A DNA stretch of 64,000 bases. It comes from Bradyrhizobium sp. CCH5-F6. GTDB taxonomy: Bacteria > Pseudomonadota > Alphaproteobacteria > Rhizobiales > Xanthobacteraceae. This document shows positions 63,058 to 64,000 of the stretch, one piece after another. The stretch spans positions 28,599 through 92,598 of the forward strand of contig NZ_LSIC01000041.1 in assembly GCF_001556045.1 (NCBI RefSeq), written 5' to 3'. Every line of letters begins with the position of its first letter. Within the stretch, counting starts at the first letter, position 1. Position numbers and translations under genes: made by a program. The notes beneath the pieces are model-generated. The model saw only the letters and a program-made list of their open reading frames with translations, did not search any database and was not told where the DNA came from.

Positions 63058-63818
63058 GGTGCGAGCCTTATGCCCTTAATCGCGCGGGCCGGTCAATTTG
63101 GAAGCGTGTGTTTTCGTTCGAATATTCCCAGCGATCTTCCAAAGCAGAACGGGCTTGTCCCCGGGCGAGCGTGAAGCGCTGCGGAAACGGGCCCAAAGCT
63201 GGCACGTCTGGCGCATGGCTAGGCGCCATGGAAGGCTGGCGCCCCTAACTGGCTGCCGGCCACCCGCTTCCATTCCCTTCATTCATATAGAGCGTGCTTG
63301 CGGCTCGCCTCAGGCGCCGCAGTGACCGTGCTTGCCTCAGGCCGCCAGAGGCGCGCGATGCGCCTGCTCCTGAGTCCCCTTTCCTGATTCCACGATTCGA
63401 GCGCGTCGAAGCCGTTCCAGGCGAAGGTCTCGCCGAGGGCGCCTCATGTGGGGAACTTTGATGGCAAATGGAACCGCTCTGAAAATTTCAATATAAACAA
63501 AGTGTTACGAGGGCGATCTGATCACATCTGCGTGTTATTTGTGCAACACCCGTTGGAAAACACGTTTCATCGGCCCGTTTCGGCGCGTTCTGTTGTTGTG
63601 TGTGCAAGGGCGTTCGGTAATTGTGACTGAGCGACGGAGGGGGGCATCCCGAGGTCGTCCCGTTTTAGGTGGTTCGCTTAAGTCCCTCGCGTTCAGCGGG
63701 TGTGTCCGAAGGCGCGAAGCGACTAAGCGGTGAGTTAAAGGGACAAGGGAACCAACCTTAGGGTGTCGTCACCCAGCGGATCCGGAACCTTCCCTATAGA
63801 GCAACTTGGAGGTTTAAC
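63058..63818. other. Long leader/intergenic region before the porin gene
   Basis: 761 bases, no convincing gene. The first 450 bases show nothing I can support. Nearer the porin, GTCCCT (63682-63687) can pair with AGGGAC (63739-63744), and CGCTTA (63675-63680) with TAAGCG (63724-63729), giving alternative structures. GGAGG at 63808-63812 is the porin ribosome-binding site. A structured 5' UTR or small RNA is possible. Confidence 0.5.
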
Positions 63819-64000
63819 ATGAAGTTGATTAACAGCCTTTTGCTCGGTTCAGCGGCGGGTCTGATCGCCGTTGGCGGAGCGCAGGCAGCCGATCTCCCCG
63901 TGAAGGCCAAAGCGGTCGAATACGTGAAGATCTGCTCCCTGTACGGTGCCGGATTCTACTACATCCCGGGCACTGACACCTGCATCAAGCTGGGTGGTTA
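63819..64000 (+). CDS. Porin (5' part only)
   Basis: The visible 60 codons encode a signal peptide ([20 protein letters not shown], cleaved after AQA) and a mature start [16 protein letters not shown], then [19 protein letters not shown]. This is the hallmark of the alphaproteobacterial Omp2/Porin_2 family, with two cysteines that form a disulfide near the N-terminus. The outer-membrane pore gives passive uptake of small solutes. The rest lies beyond the window. Confidence 0.95.
   Translation, partial: MKLINSLLLGSAAGLIAVGGAQAADLPVKAKAVEYVKICSLYGAGFYYIPGTDTCIKLGG

Noticed and set aside
63098..63325. 75-codon ORF after tRNA-Ser
   Set aside because: No ribosome-binding site or domain; several frames are open in the same region.

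Overview
The window is GC-rich chromosomal DNA from an alphaproteobacterium. The best fit is Bradyrhizobium or a close relative in Nitrobacteraceae, and this is inferred from content. It has a DivK/PleD cell-cycle pair, an EipB-type envelope protein, DUF3572 and DUF983 genes, a porin with a D-L-P-V-K mature start, a gatC/A/B cluster with small extra ORFs, and several copies of long intergenic palindromic repeats of the kind scattered through rhizobial genomes. I saw no rRNA, CRISPR array, transposase, integrase or phage gene.

Layout. 1-6.6 kb: RidA proteins, EipB, an ACT protein, DUF4269, dinB-DUF3572, divK-pleD. 6.9-11.6 kb: a TetR/MFS pair and three membrane proteins. 11.8-20.1 kb: a minus-strand housekeeping run (rpmG, a flavin monooxygenase, NUDIX, DUF983, rnr, topA). 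20.3-35.8 kb: an accessory block between topA and dprA. It holds a two-gene type I secretion exporter, a divergent 2831-residue RTX exoprotein, and two HxlR-regulated redox modules. 35.8-42.5 kb: dprA, an amidase and a patatin, then plsY, a dihydroorotase-like gene and pyrB. 42.6-49 kb: a translationally coupled caspase-like/M15 peptidase pair, aidB, a CPBP protease, an AEC transporter, ruvX. 49.3-56 kb: a serine protease-nuclease fusion, a cyclase, LysR and two nitronate monooxygenase paralogues. 56-60 kb: gatC, gatA and gatB with two interleaved small genes. 60.5-64 kb: a 32-residue lysine-rich protein, repeats, a Sel1-like protein, a TetR-YciI operon, tRNA-Ser(GCT) and the start of a porin.

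The most interesting system is the secreted RTX protein (24561-33056) with its own exporter. One chain carries a Calx-beta domain, an OB-like domain, an ExeM/NucH-type endonuclease and a complete UshA-like 5'-nucleotidase, followed by RTX repeats and a hydrophobic C-terminus. This suggests a calcium-folded machine that turns extracellular DNA into nucleosides and phosphate. A 9-bp direct repeat brackets the exporter/substrate block, and one copy lies at the point where a small membrane-protein ORF runs into sequence antisense to hlyD; this may mark the insertion junction. Second in interest are the cytosolic-looking protease-nuclease fusion (49331-51538) and the exported caspase-like/peptidase pair (42647-44826). 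A perfect 19-bp inverted repeat between an HxlR regulator and a dehydrogenase is a strong operator candidate.

Long open frames opposite real genes are common at this base composition and were left out. Start sites were chosen by ribosome-binding site and family alignment from memory; no search or alignment was run.
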